Shown here in pieces: positions 32,768 through 46,163 of a DNA stretch of 64,000 bases (positions within the stretch are counted from its first letter, which is position 1; the number at the start of each line of letters is the position of its first letter). The notes under the pieces are model-generated. The model did not search any database and had not been told where the DNA came from. It was given only the letters and a program-made list of their open reading frames with translations. This stretch comes from Neocallimastix lanati (nom. inval.) (Eukaryota; Neocallimastigomycota; Neocallimastigomycetes; Neocallimastigales; Neocallimastigaceae): positions 181,001-245,000 of the forward strand of contig JACVTC010000050.1 of assembly GCA_016946835.1 (NCBI GenBank), in the 5' to 3' direction. The position numbers and the translations under genes are program-made.

Positions 32768-33386
32768 ATGTCAAAGAATCAATGAAAAAAAGGAAATAAA
32801 AATGAATTTGTAAAGAAGGATCCTCATTTTACTAGGGTATTCTCTGATCAACGTTTTTTTCTTCCAAAAAAATAAAACCAAATTAAATCGTGATAAACGT
32901 TCTAATAAAATGTTAGTAAACGGATTTCATCGTAGTTGGTAAATTTGAAATTAATTATATCATTTTTTTATAAATGTGTATAACAAATATATAATTTTTA
33001 AATAGATAAATTCATTTATTTATTTATTTTATAAAACATATTTTTATATGAAAATGTTTTAATTAATTAAAAATTTAAATAAAAAAATACTTCAATTGAA
33101 TCACTAATTACGTATGAACTAAATGTATTTTCAATTGAAGTCCTTAGACATTCAAAAGTATAATTAACATGGGATAATAACGATCAAAATCGTTTTAAGT
33201 TTACGCATAGAAATTTTAAAAAATAAGATTTAAAAAATATGGAATTTCAAGCATATATTGCTTCAATGAAAAAACAAGAAAAAAAATATAAAAAGCTATT
33301 ATGATAATGATGATTAAGAAAATAATAATAATCAAGAAATGGAAACTACATTCGCACCAGGTTTAAGTCAGAATCACAAGACATAG
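32768..33386 (+). pseudogene. ESF1: Decayed, internally deleted copy of ESF1 (rRNA-processing factor)
   Basis: ESF1 is a nucleolar protein of 18S rRNA processing. Here only its two ends survive, in about 620 bp (the working gene encodes several hundred residues or more). From 32768 one frame reads MSKNQ, a stop, then VKKDPHFTRVFSDQRFFLPK, and after a frame change near 32875 KTKLNRDKRSNKML. Both match the ESF1 start (DPRF..V..DPRF, K.K.DKRF..M). From about 33090 a frame reads FSIEVLRHSKV, stop, LTWDNNDQNRFKFTHRNFKK, stop, DLKNMEFQAYIASMKKQEKK, and ends near EMETTFAPGLSQ, matching the ESF1 C-terminus (KLTWDETD, DMDFQAYLASS, EMEI..VPGL). The whole middle is gone. Whether the absent part was lost by deletion cannot be told from here. 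A working ESF1 should exist elsewhere. Confidence 0.8.
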
Positions 33387-33592
33387 ATAAAAAAAATAAA
33401 TAAAATAAATATCAATTCATATACTTTAATATATTTTAATAAATAATAATATCAATTATTATATTAATCAATAAATAATTAAATATATAAATAATTAAAT
33501 ATAAATATAAAAACCAAATTAAAAAAAAAAAAAAGATTTTTTTATACAAAGGAAATCTTTCCTTTCTTTCCTTTTTTTTTTTTCTTTCTTTC

Positions 33593-33650
<58 letters not shown>

Positions 33651-33729
33651 CTTGTTGTTACTCAATTAATTAATTTTTTTTAATATTATTTAATTTTATT
33701 TTATTTTTATTATTACTTTACTTTTTTAT

Positions 33730-33955
33730 ATTACTTCACTATTTATTTTATTTTATTTTATTTTATTTTATTTTATTCATCTGTACTTTATATTCATATT
33801 CTACTATTTATTTTATTTTATTTTATTCAATCTGTACTTTATATTCATATTCTACTATTTATTTTATTTTATTTTATTCAATCTGTACTTTATATTCATA
33901 TTCTACTATTTATTTTATTTTATTTTATTTTATTCAATCTGTACTTAATATTCAT
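33730..33955. repeat. Minisatellite array, third site (4 units)
   Basis: Four units of the same CTGTACTTTATATTC motif as the 19381-20040 array, in the same orientation, with unit lengths near 50, 50 and 56 bp. The first unit has CATCTG in place of CAATCTG and the last changes to CTTAATATTC before running into the TTTTTA array. Confidence 0.92.
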
Positions 33956-34087
33956 TATTTTTATTTTTATTTTTATTTTTATTTTTATTTTTATTTTTAT
34001 TTTTATTTTTATTTTTATTTTTATTTTTATTTTTATTTTTATTTTTATTTTTATTTTTATTTTTATTTTTATTTTTATTTTTATTTT
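33956..34087. repeat. (TTTTTA)n hexanucleotide array
   Basis: About 22 near-perfect copies. On the minus strand it opens a Lys-Ile repeat frame that is not a gene. Confidence 0.95.
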
Positions 34088-34506
34088 TTTCTTTTTATTT
34101 ATCATTATTAATTTATTATTAATCTTTATCTTTATTATTGACCTGTGAATTTTTTTCTATGAATAAATTTCTTATTAATTTATAATATAGTAAAATATTT
34201 AAATATAATTAAATATTTTAGTATTTGGCAATATATATATGAATAATATATATTTTTATAATAAATATGAATTATATATTATTTAATTAATGTTTATATA
34301 AAAAAATTTAAAATTATATTTAAAATTTGAAGATTCATATTTTAATATTTACTAAAAAAAAAAAATTAATTATTAATTAAAAATGGAAATAAAAATTTAA
34401 ATTAATTTTTTAATACAATAAAAATATAATACATTTCTAATTTTTATTTTATTAGAAAAAAAAAATTAATAATTTTGTTTTTAGATATAAAAAAAAGTAA
34501 ATAAAA

Positions 34507-35951
34507 ATGAAAATCTCAATTTTAACTGATAAAGATGAATTAATTAATCTTGATGTTACACCAGAGTTAATTGTATAAATTAAATTTAATTATAAATCAA
34601 AGTAAAGATTGTTATATGTGCTTTGTATAAAAATTATTAATAATTATATTTTTAATAACAAATTAGTTTAGTGAATTAAAAAAAACAATTTCAGAAAAAA
34701 TAAATGTTCCTGTTGATGAAATAATTTTAATTTATAATGGTAATCCTATTCAGGATGATACAAAGACTATTAAAGATTTTTCAATTTCTGATGATGATAT
34801 TGTTCAATTAATAAGGAGGTATTTTTACATAAAATTTATCATTTAAAGTTTAATTGGTGATACTTTTTTTTTTTTAATTGATTATTTAAAATATAAATAT
34901 TGACCTAATAATTTAATATATTTAATAGACCTAAAGTTCAACAAGCCCAAAGTATACCTCAACAGCAAAATCCTTATGAAAATCTGAGATTACAATTAAA
35001 AGCTGATAAATATCAATTTGCTCTTATGAAAAGAGTATAAATATATTTATATATTTAATATAATTATTATATTATTAGAAAAATATATCTTTTAAATCTG
35101 AATATTTAAATTTATGCTTTAAATAACAAAAAAAAATATATATATAAAATTGTAAATAAATTTTAGAGATTCCCAACACTTGAATCTGTAATTGATAATC
35201 CAAAGGCATTTGAAGAAGAATTTAAAAAAATTGAACAAGAAATGCAAGAAAGAAAAAGGAAGGAATTGGAAGAATTAGTAAGATACCAAATATAAATATA
35301 AATATAATTATATTTATATTTATATTTATATTTATATTTATATTTATATTTATATTTATATTTATATTTATATTTATATTTATATTTATATTTATATTTA
35401 TATTTATATTTATAAATTTAAAGAAATATAATTAATTTTAATATTTATATAATAATAAAAAGCAATATATCAATGACAATCCATTTGACATAGAAGCACA
35501 AAGAAAAATTGAAAATGCTATTAAAAAAGAAAATGTCAACAAAAATTATGAAGTAAGAAATATAAAACTAAATAAATTTTTTAATTATAATGAATTTTTT
35601 TTTTAATAAATTATTTTCATAATTATAGTATGCAATGGAACACCATCCAGAATTTTTTGGAGATGTAAGTTTTTTTTCTGTACAAATCTTTTTTAAATTA
35701 ATATTGTTAAGATAAAAACTAACTTGTATTTTAAAAAATAGATTACCATGCTTTATATCAATTGTGAAATGAATAATCATCCAATGAAGGCATTTGTTGA
35801 TACTGGTGCTCAAAAAACAATTAGTAAATATAATATATTAAATTTTATTAATATATATGTATATTATTTTCTGTTTATTTATATTAATAATAATAATAAA
35901 TAAAATTTAAAAATAATAGTGAGTCCAGAATGTGTTGAAGCTTGTGGGTTT

Positions 35952-36022
<71 letters not shown>

Positions 36023-36788
36023 TTTAATAATGTTCTATTAAATATAATATTAAATTATAGTATGTCCTATTTAATTGATGAAAGATTTACTGGTATAGCA
36101 CAAGGTGTTGGAGTTGCAAAAATTCTTGGAGTTATTCATAATGCAAATATAAAAATTGGAAATAGTTTATTCGCAACAACTATCTCAGTATTAGAAGTAT
36201 ATATATATATATATATATATGATTATAACAATTGTGTAAATATTAATTTTTAAATTATAATAGAATCAAAAGATAGATTTAATCCTTGGATTAGATATGT
36301 TAAAAAGACATCAAGTAATAATTGATTTAGGAGAAGGAGTATTAAAAATTGGTAGTGAAAGTGTACCATTTTTAGCTGAACATGAAATTCCAAAACGTGT
36401 TGTAAATAAAGAAGAATTAAAAGGTCAATTAGATAAAGGCAAACAAATCGAAACACCAAAACCAGCAAGTAATCCTACACCAATTACAAATGGTAAATAT
36501 ATTATATAAATATAACATAATTCTATATATATATATATTTCTAAAATGAATATTTTAAAAGTAAAGACAATTAATTATTAATAAATAATAAATATATATA
36601 TAATGAAAATAATTATTAATTATTATACTTTATTATTAATAAATTTAGATTCAGGATCATCATCCGAAACCTTCCCAGAAGAATCTATTAAAGATTTAAT
36701 GAATTTAGGATTTTCGAGATTAGAAGTTATTCAAGCCTTAAAGCTTGCTAATGGTGATAAAAATATGGCAGCTTCATTATTATTCTAA
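34507..36788 (+). CDS. DDI1: DDI1, ubiquitin-directed aspartyl protease / proteasome shuttle
   Basis: Host gene for Ddi1, which cleaves or shuttles ubiquitinated proteins. Eleven exons: 34507-34572, 34667-34818, 34929-35034, 35167-35277, 35463-35552, 35629-35664, 35742-35823, 35920-35947, 36061-36196, 36264-36492 and 36649-36788, giving 391 residues. Order of domains: ubiquitin-like (1-73, [34 protein letters not shown]), helical domain (about 100-185), aspartyl protease fold (188-310) with the catalytic FVDTGAQ at Asp207 and [11 protein letters not shown] flap region and LGLDML, then a C-terminal UBA (about 350-391, [19 protein letters not shown]). All parts are present, so it looks fully functional. 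Its protease fold resembles retroviral proteases but this is a standard single-copy eukaryotic gene. Confidence 0.97.
35307..35414. repeat. (TATTTA)n array in DDI1 intron 4
   Basis: About 17 copies of TATTTA between exons 4 and 5 of DDI1. Confidence 0.92.
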
Positions 36789-36985
36789 AATAATAAAAAT
36801 ATATATATCTATTATAATAAAAAAAATTATTTTATTATATATCATAAAAAGTCTAATAACGTTTTACATCCCTAAATTCATATATATTATATAATTACTA
36901 AATAAGTTATTAAAAAAAAAAAAAAAAGGATAACAAAAAATAAATAAATAAAGAACTAAATTAATGTTTATTTTCTCCCTCCTTT

Positions 36986-37030
<45 letters not shown>

Positions 37031-38090
37031 TGAATATTATCATTAATAATATAGTAATATTGAAGGATAATAAAAACAAAATTTCCTTGGCATATAATTG
37101 AATTTTTTTAAATATAAAGAGTATTAAAATAATATAATATTTTAAACCTTTTATATTAATAGTTATATGAACAAATAAAATCATAATAAAATATGAAAAA
37201 AATATTGAAAATAAGTTATAATAATAAAGTAAAATTTAAAAATAAAATTTAAAAATAAAATTTAAAAATAAAAAATAAAATATAAAAAAAAAATAAAATA
37301 TCAAATATATATATTAATGTCAAAATAAAAATTGAAAATCTTATAGTCTTAATGTTACTAGGTCAATATGTCGAATTATATATCAATAATTCAACAAAAT
37401 TAAGAATAAGATAGTAACTTATAATAAATAAAATAATATTTAAATAATACTTTAAAGTATATTACATTTGATAATTTTCCTTTTAAGGGTTTATAATGAT
37501 ATTTATTTAATAAGAATAAGTTAATAATTCTTTTTTATACCTTGTAAGTTACATTTAATAATATATTTAATAAGTATAAAATAAGTATTTAATATAATAT
37601 TAGTTCACATAAGACTTTATTAATTGAGAAATAATTATTTAATTGAATATTCATAAATTAATGATTGTAAATAATTTATTACTAAATATCTATGTGATTA
37701 TAATAGTATAATTTTTATCAATAAATAACAATTAGTTATTATTTATAATATAAGAATTAATTATAATTCTTATATTATAATACATTATAAAATATGGAAC
37801 AACGTTTTAGTTTTATTTATTTAATTTAAATAGTTAACTAAAACAAAACTAATATTAAAACTAATATATTTTAATATTTAAATGAATGATTAAATAAAAT
37901 ATGATTATTTTTTAAATGTATATAAACTATTTGTCTAAATAAATTTTAATAGTAAATTAAATAAATATTTAATATAATATTAAATAAATTATTAATTATA
38001 TTTAAGTGTATGAATGTAATATAAGTTAAATAAAAATTATATTATAATTAAATTAAGAAAATATAATTATTTTTAATAAAATAATTATAG
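36789..38090. other. Intergenic AT-rich DNA after DDI1
   Basis: A and T runs (T run 36978-37027) and TAAAAATAAAATT repeats near 37225-37290. A more complex patch at 37340-37400 contains GTCAATATGTCGAATTATA, nearly the same as 91-110; both may be scraps of one repeat. No gene is seen. Confidence 0.6.
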
Positions 38091-38485
38091 ATTCTTACAT
38101 CAAGAGTTTCATTACAATATTCAGGACATATAAATCCCATTTCTTGTGAAATTTCATTAAATATACGTTTATGTTTTATACCCAAAGGAATTGAACTATT
38201 TCTAATTTCATCTTTAATTTTACGTTTTGCAATTGATATAGATGCATCATATTCTTTTTCAAGGTGATTATGTAAAATTTAATATTTTAAAATTTCCTTT
38301 TAATTGTTTAAAATAAAGAAAGATTTGCATTTATTTAAAGTTTTATATTCAGTAAATCTATATACTACAGAATTATCTTTTTTTTAGATGAAAAATTAAA
38401 TTTATATTTTTTTGTTAATGTTAATAATAATTTGTTCTTTTCCTCGATTTGTTTCACTTATTTCAATATTTATATTTTCCTCCAT
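38091..38485 (-). pseudogene. FLYWCH/MULE transposase relict, N-terminal part only
   Basis: On the minus strand this begins MEENINIEISETNRGKEQII and continues, through at least four stops or frame changes, with KDNSVVYRFTEYKTLNKCKS, LHNHLEKEYDASISIAKRKI, KDEIRNSS and EISQEMGFICPEY. Each piece aligns in order with the relict at 20323 (MEENLINDVKESNKGKEQII, NSKVYKCTKYKKINKCK, SHNHPEKEYDVSLSI, KEMGFIYPEY). It stops just past the FLYWCH finger; the catalytic domain is absent. It keeps the IAKRKIKDEIRNSSIPLGIK stretch in one frame, which is broken in the other copy, so the two decayed independently. Confidence 0.8.
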
Positions 38486-39651
38486 TTAAAATAAAATATT
38501 TTCTTCCATTCATAATATAATATTTTAATTAAATATTTAAATAAATATATTTAATTATGTATTTATGGTTAAAAATCTTATAAATAAATATTTTATTTTA
38601 TAATTTTTAAAAATATATATATATATATACATATATTTTTTTTTTATTATTTATTATTAATATTGAGTTGTTTATCATTCAAACTATTTATTATGGATAA
38701 ATTAGTTTTAATTATTTAGTTTTTTTTTTTTTTATTATGAAGTGTTTTTAAGAAAATATATTATATACTAGATTTATATAATTACATATTATTTATATTT
38801 AATTATTATTTTTTTTTTATTTATTCGTAATAATTTTTTATTTAAATTTAATTATTTATAATTTATTTTCTAGTTTTATTTATTTATTTATTTATATTTA
38901 TTTAAAAAAAATTAAAAAATGTGGGGCGTTAAATTAAGAATAAAATTTATATTTATAAGCCACGTACCGAAATGCAATATATTCATTTTTTCATTAAAAT
39001 GACATTAACCTTTTTAATTAATATAATATTGTAATTTAATATTTAAATAATAATTAATAATTATTAATTAATAATATTTTTTTATTTATGAAATCACCAG
39101 AAAGTTTTTTGATTAACTAAAAATATAATTAAAGAATTATAATCTAAAATTTTTTATAAATTCTTTTATTTTCTTTTATATTATTATAATAAAAAAAATA
39201 GTAAATTCAATTTAAAAGTAAAATAATAATAATTTTTTTAAAATTAAAAAAAGAAAATAAAATAGAATATAAATAAAAAAATAATAATAGTAAAAAAAAA
39301 TAACAATATCATTAAAAAAATATTAGTAATATTATAAAGAATAATAATAAAAAGATAATAATAAAAAATTTTATTAAAATTTATTATTCTTTGTATCAAT
39401 AAATAAAATATATATAAGTAAATAAGTAAAAAAATAAATTAATATATTTATTCTTTTAGAATCAAAAATCCTAATCAAATATAATATAAAAAATATTCGT
39501 AGCAATAATAATACTAAAAATAATAAGAAATATTTGAGAGAATTCCAATATTTTTTAATCGTTTAATTAATTTTACAAACTTTTCTATTGTATACATATA
39601 GTAAAAAAAAAAAATAATAATAATAATAAATTATAATAATTAACTATAAAA
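38486..39651. other. Rhomboid gene upstream region
   Basis: AT-rich DNA with scattered A and T runs. A short patch at 38920-39000 (GTGGGGCGTTAAATTAAG, AGCCACGTACCGAAATGC) is richer in G+C and not recognised. No coding sequence is supported. Confidence 0.6.
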
Positions 39652-41355
39652 ATGGATGTTGATGTCAAAGAAGCTATAGATAAAATAAAAAAATGGTTCT
39701 TTTCAATGCCATTTGGAACCAAAACTATATTTATTTCAATTCTTACATTTTACATTTTAAAAGTATTTTGGGTAAATGAAATTGAAGATACTTGTATTAA
39801 TCCAGATATTATGTGGAATCATATTATTACCTCTTGTAAGTTATAATTCTTCAAAAATATATATTTACAATGATAAATATAAATAATAATAATAATAATA
39901 ATTAATTTAAAAATTTTATATAATTATTTTGGACTTACTATATATATTTTAAATAGTACCGAGATATATTCTTCATTCGTAAGTGTTAATATATATATTG
40001 TATACAATATTAATATATATCAAACAATGTATTAATTAATTGTTTAATATTATTTACCTTTATAATAAAACAATGAAATTGGTAATAATAGATTTATTCA
40101 TGCAAATGTAATTCATATTATTTTCAATTCTATTGCTTTAATTCATTTTTCATCAAATTTTGAAAAAGATGTTGGAAGTGTATTACTTTTATATATAGTA
40201 TTTGTGTTTACAGTTTTGATTGCAATTTTCTATTCATTTACTGCAAAAATTTTATCAATTCTTTTTATTGATAAATGGATGAATAGTTGCACTATTGGTA
40301 TTTCAGGGGTTTTGTTCGCTTTTATTACTATTGAAAGTCTTCAAAATGAAACTATTAAATAGTAAATATTCTGTTTTTTTATTTATTTATTTAGGAATTC
40401 GATATAATTTATTTAGTATTTATAAATAAAAAACTAATAATGCCTTAATAATTTTTATTTTTTTTTTAAAAAAAAAAAAAAATGAAAATAGTATTCGTGG
40501 AATAGAAATTCCATCTAAATATAATCCATTGATTCTTTTAGTAATAACTCAACTTTTATGGCCAAAAGCTTCTTTCTTAGGACATCTTGGTGGTATTATT
40601 GTTGGTTATTTATGTAAGTAGAAAAAATAAATTTGTTATAAAGCAATAAATACAGTTATCAATAAAACTCAGGATTTCTAATATACAATTTTCTTCCTTT
40701 TTTAAAAATTTCTTATTAAATAATAACAATAATAACAATAATAATATAGATAATTTGGAATTATTAGATAAAATTATGCCTGAACATGATACCATTTATT
40801 CTATAGAATTAAAATTAAACTTTTCTTCTATGATCAATCATCCTGGAGGTGTACAGCTCCCAATATATGATGACAGGTAATGAAAATTTTGAATTAATTA
40901 TAATCTAATAAAAAAAATTTTTTTTAATTTTTTTTATTTTTTATTTTATTTTATTTTTTTTTTTTTTATTTTATTTTAAAAAATAAAAAATATTTATATA
41001 TATATATTAAATTAATATATTAAAATATAATTTTATTTATGATATACATATAAATAGAAATGAATATGCTCAATTAAACGATGATTTATTCCAAAGTGGA
41101 GATGAAGAAGATATTTCTGCAAAATTATACTTTGATGATGAAAATACTTCAGTACGAACACCTCTTGTTGATGCATTAAAGAATGAATCAAGTTCAAGTA
41201 GACCACCTTCTGTTATATCAACTATATTGCAAAATTCGGCAGATCGTACTACAAGCAATATGCCCGGTGCCAGTACTAGTACTGATACAAATATTAATCC
41301 TAATACTACTACTACTACTACTAATGAAGCTAACACTAATAATGAACTTCTTTAA
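39652..41355 (+). CDS. Rhomboid intramembrane serine protease, RHBDL4/Rbd2 type
   Basis: Cleaves membrane proteins within the bilayer, probably in the ER or Golgi. Six exons: 39652-39835, 39957-39978, 40092-40361, 40492-40613, 40750-40876 and 41058-41355, giving 340 residues. A first membrane segment lies near 20-40. FIHANVIHIIFN (70-81) is the His/Asn loop of the family. GISGVLFAF carries the catalytic Ser140 and FLGHLGGIIVGYLY the catalytic His190. Six membrane segments end near residue 200. The remaining 140 residues are cytosolic, polar, acidic (SGDEEDISAKLYFDDEN) and Ser/Thr/Asn-rich. Layout and the Ser-to-His spacing match human RHBDD1 (RHBDL4) and fungal Rbd2. The catalytic dyad is intact. 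Exon 2 is only 22 bp. Confidence 0.92.
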
Positions 41356-41685
41356 TTTATGTAAAGTAAAATAAAACGAACAAACAAACAAAATAATAAA
41401 AAAAAAATCAAACCAAAAATCAAAGCAAAAATAAAAAAAAATAAAAAAATAAAGTAATATATATAAATACAATAAAATTAAAAAATCCTAATAGATTTAA
41501 TAATATTTATTATATTTAATGCTAATATAAGAAAAAAAGAAAAAAAAATTTTTTTTTAAATAAGAAATATGTATACATCAATTAAAATTAAAATTTTATA
41601 TTTTAACTTATTTATTTATTTATTAAAAATAAATTTCACAATATAAAAAAAAAAAAGAAATAATAAAAATAAAATAATAATAATA

Positions 41686-41742
<57 letters not shown>

Positions 41743-42015
41743 CGAAATCAAATAAATGAACAATAACTAAAGGATATTATAATAACTTTTTTTTTTTTTT
41801 TAATTTTTTTAATTTTTTTTTATATATTTTTTTATATGTTTATTTTTATTAATTATTAATAAATGTTATTAAGCCATCATGATGTTATAAGAAATGGCGT
41901 TATTGTTTAAATAAGAAATAATAATAATAATATATATATTATATATATAATTATTAATGTTTAATGTTTAAGATAATATTAAGAATTGTTTTCAACAAAA
42001 CAGAAATCTTTTTAA

Positions 42016-42175
42016 CCTAGAGGTGGTTTGTTGCCTACGAATTTTTTTTTTTTTTTTTTTTTTTTTATTGATTTTATTTATACACATTACTTTGTATATT
42101 AACTTTCATTTTCATTATTATTATTCAAAAAAATAAAATAAAAAAAAAATTATGTTCAAATTGGACAAATAATAT

Positions 42176-42206
<31 letters not shown>

Positions 42207-42331
42207 TTTTATTATTTTTATGTTTTTTTTTTTTAAAAAATATATATACACATGCAAAAAATATTATTATAAATGAAAAATATTATCATACATAAATGAA
42301 TTAATAAATATAAAGTTGCAATAATTGAGGC
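42016..42331. repeat. Dispersed noncoding element, copy B
   Basis: Shares ordered blocks with 18463-18651: CCTAGAGGTGGTTTGTTGCC at the left end, ATTATGTTCAAATTG at 42149-42163 (identical in both), AATGAATTAATAAATATAAA, and AAAGTTGCAATAATTGAGGC at the right end. The left hairpin is kept as GTTTG-TTGCCTA-CGAAT (42026-42042); the two stem changes from copy A turn G-C pairs into G-T wobbles and leave the stem pairable. The middle is longer because of T, A and TTTA runs. Whether it is transcribed is unknown. Confidence 0.6.
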
Positions 42332-44437
42332 AATATATATATATGAAATATAATAAAATAAAATAAAAAAATATATATTTTCCATACATATGATTTTACT
42401 ATAATAGTACAATATTATTAGTACTATTAAAAAAAAAAATTTTTTTTTTTTTTTATATACTCACTTTTATATATATAATAATTAATAAATAGAAATTACC
42501 CCAGCAATATGTTATTAAATTTTAATATTTTTTATATTTGATTTAATAACACAATGGAAGGTAGTCTCGTTGAATTATTTATTATAAAGTTTTATATTTA
42601 ATTATTAATAAATGGAAAATATGTCTATAGTAATACTATTGAATTGTGGCGTTAATTATTAATATATAAAAAATAATAGTAGTAAAAAAAAAAAAAAAAA
42701 AAAAAAAAGACAATCACAATTTAAAAGATTTTTCTATATTCTTTATATTAATTAAATTTTTATTTTGAATGTTAGTTTATATTCAAATTGATAATTAATT
42801 AATAATATTAAACATCACTTTTCCATAAGTTATTTGTTTTTATCTTTAATAATAAAAATATTATGTATTATTATTAAAATTTTGAGTAATAAATAGAAGA
42901 AATTGGTTAATATCATATATATATATATAAAAGCTCTTCATATCATTTATTATTGAATAATATTAAAATGTAAAACAATAATAATATTCCCTTTATATAG
43001 AAAAATCCACAGAAAAAAAAAATAATTATATATTTATTATTTTAATATATATAATAAACAATTATATTTTATTATTATTTTTTTTAAAAAAAAAAAAGAT
43101 CATCTGTATATATATATAATATGAGTTTATAAATAATTTTGATATAAAATTAAAAATAAAATGCATGTGAGATTTATAATGTTTATTTTATTAAATATTT
43201 TTAAAATTATAATTTATAAAACTAAAAATATAAATATTGATAAATTTAATTTCTTCATTTTTTTTAAAAATACAAGTATTCATAAATGTAATATCTTTAT
43301 TTTTTAAAAATAAAAAATAATAAGTAAAAAAAAAAAATAAAAATAACACTAAATGATTCAAAGAAAAAAAAAAAAGAGAAAAAAAAAATCAATTTAATTA
43401 ATGATTATTTTGATATTTTTTAATGTTAAAATAATCATTTAAAAAGTACTATATGAATAAAATAATAGCTATGTTTTCAATGATTATAATTTAATAAAAT
43501 TTCTAAAGTCATTAATGAATAAATTCATTAATGAAACTTTGAAATAAATAAATATTAATTAATTGTATAATAATTATATATATAACTTTTTTTTCCTTGT
43601 TTTTCTTGTTTTTCTTGTTTTTCTTATTTTTGTTTCTTTTTTTTTTTTTTTTTTTTTTATAGTAATTCTTTACGAATTCTTATTTAATAACAATTAAAAT
43701 TAAAGAAGGGAGATAAAATAAAGATAATGGTAATATCATAAAGGAAGTTAAAATTTAATCTAAAATAGATGAATCGAAGAATATTAGATTATAATTTATA
43801 ATTTTAAAAATTTAAACAATAAAACAAAAATTAAATAGTAATATATTTTCATAATGTAATTAACATAATTAAATAACTTAACAAATTATGAGGTTTAATT
43901 TTGTAAAAATATATATATAAAAATATATATATAAATATTTACATTATATATTTTTTTAAATAAAATAAAATACTAATTATATTAGTATTACTATATACTA
44001 TTTCCATTTGAACATACCATTTATAATATCAGGAGTTTCTTTATTTTAAATTATTACTTAAAATATATAAAATTATAAAATTATAATATATATATATATA
44101 TATTTTACATTTATATAACAATAAAAATGTAATTAATTATAAAATACCAAATTTAGATAATCATATTTTCTTGTTTTTATTTTTAATAAATTTTTAAAAT
44201 TTATTAAAAACAAAATTTTAAAAATACCATAAATGACTTAATTGCTAAGAAATAATATTAGATATTTAATTTTTCAAATTTATAATTAAATTAAATATAT
44301 ATTGTAAATATATTATAATAAATATCATATTCAGAAATAATATTAAAAATTATAGTTATATAGTTTTATAATGTCACAGTTTGTAATTAAAATAAAATAA
44401 AAATTTTAATTTATTACATTTATATAACATTATAACA

Positions 44438-44501
<64 letters not shown>

Positions 44502-44833
44502 TGAACTATATATTCAAAATTTATTGGATAATTGATTTTTAATTTTACTTCTTTGAAGTAAAAATAATTGAAGATAATTAAAAAAAAAAAAAAAAAAAAA
44601 AAAGAATCATCCATTACTATGCTTGATATTTATTCTTTTTTATATATTATTTCTTTTGCTTTCGTAATTTTAATAGATATCTAATTTTGAAAATATAAAA
44701 AATTATCGTAGAAATTTTATATTATAACAAATCATTCTTGTATTTATCTTATAAATAGAATTTCATAAATAAACCTATTTTAAACTATTGATTATAAAAT
44801 TTAAATATTTTTTACTTTATTAAAAGAATAAAT

Positions 44834-44964
44834 GATTATGTCATAACCGATATTATATTATAAATCATAATTAAATACATATATATATATTTTATATGAT
44901 TATGTTATAACCAATATTATATTATAAATCATTATTATTAATAATACTTATATATATTTTATAT
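44834..44964. repeat. Two-unit tandem duplication, 64 bp
   Basis: Units start GATTATGTCATAACCGATAT (44834) and GATTATGTTATAACCAATAT (44898) and both continue ATATTATAAATCAT. The first unit is 64 bp. Divergence is modest. Confidence 0.85.
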
Positions 44965-45715
44965 TATTTAATTCATTCTTTTTTTATTAGAAACAAATAA
45001 ACAAAAATAAAGAGAAATGAAAATAAAATAAAGAGAAATGAAAATAAAATAAAATAAAATAAAATTAAAATAAGATAATAAAACAAAAACAAAATAAAAT
45101 ATATTATAATCATCATAAAAATTTAATATACATTATTTAATTAATGATATTTAAAATAATATAATAGTAGTAATTAATCTTTTACAAATATTATATAATA
45201 TTTTTTAGAATAATTAAACTAAATCGATATAAAATAATGAAGAAAAAAAAAATACCATAATTAATTTTTTGATCTTTATTATTTTCGTTGTTTAAATGTT
45301 CAAATATATTATTATTTTTATTAAACCTTATTATTATATTAATATATTAATATTATATGTTAGCAATATATTAATATAATTATTTAATATATTCTTGATA
45401 TAGAACTTTAAAAATTATATAATAAATAATAAATAATATAAATAATAAAAATAATATAAAAAATGAATAAAATATTTTATAAAATACTAACAGAAATTTT
45501 AATTAAAATTTTTACAAAGGAATTTCTATTTAAGAAAGTTTAATTTATTTAAAAAAGTATATAAATGGCTTTTTTTCTGTTATATTTTATTTTTAAAAAA
45601 AAAAAAAAAACAAAACGTTTATTAATATAAAATTTATGTATATTTTTAATTCTTACAGTTCAATTTTATCACTTTTTATAGGAAAAATATTTCGAATTCG
45701 ATATAATTAATAAAA

Positions 45716-46132
45716 ATGAAAACTCTTAATACTCCAAATAAAAAAATTGTATATGATATACCTTCTATAATTGGTAATGATAATTCGTCAAAAGCAATAG
45801 ATAATAAGAAAATTAAAATTGAAATGACATATGACCAAGCAAAGGAATTATTAGAGAGACCTGAGTCAAATCGTACTATTATTTTACCTAATGGAACTAA
45901 AGTAGGTTTAACTGAAGCTGGTGACCCAAATGGAACTCCAGCCATAATGATGTCTGGAATGGGAATGCATAGGTATATTTAATTTGTTATAATTTATTTT
46001 AAATTATTATTATTATTATTGTTATTATTTTTTTTTTTTTTTTTTTTTTTTGAGGTAATATTATATATTATATATATTGATATTCAATATTATAATTGTT
46101 ATTCAAATATTAATAAAAGTTAATAATTATTA

Positions 46133-46163
<31 letters not shown>

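Larger units (their letters stand above)
33387..34506. other. Repeat-filled spacer upstream of DDI1
   Basis: Contains a polypyrimidine tract (33553-33655, TTTC units then 46 or more T), the third minisatellite array, a TTTTTA array and finally 400 bp of plain AT-rich DNA that should hold the DDI1 promoter. No gene is seen. Confidence 0.7.
41356..45715. other. Gene-poor region between rhomboid and hydrolase
   Basis: 4.4 kb with no supported gene. Contents: A runs (41693-41740, 42686-42708), T runs (42041-42066, 44443-44496), TTTA (42177-42208), copy B of the hairpin element (42016-42331) and a 64-bp tandem duplication (44834-44964). Short patches such as 41870-41905 and 42540-42560 have slightly more G+C but no recognisable content. 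Confidence 0.65.

Noticed and set aside
33920-34105. Lys-Ile repeat open frame on the minus strand
   Set aside because: Translation of the TTTTTA hexamer array.
35742-36264. Aspartyl protease motif DTGA as sign of an LTR element
   Set aside because: It sits between ubiquitin-like and UBA domains in a spliced gene with all DDI1 hallmarks; no reverse transcriptase or terminal repeats are near.
39652-41355. Rhomboid as a catalytically dead iRhom or Derlin
   Set aside because: The GISG serine (140) and the GHLGG histidine (190) are both present with the usual spacing.
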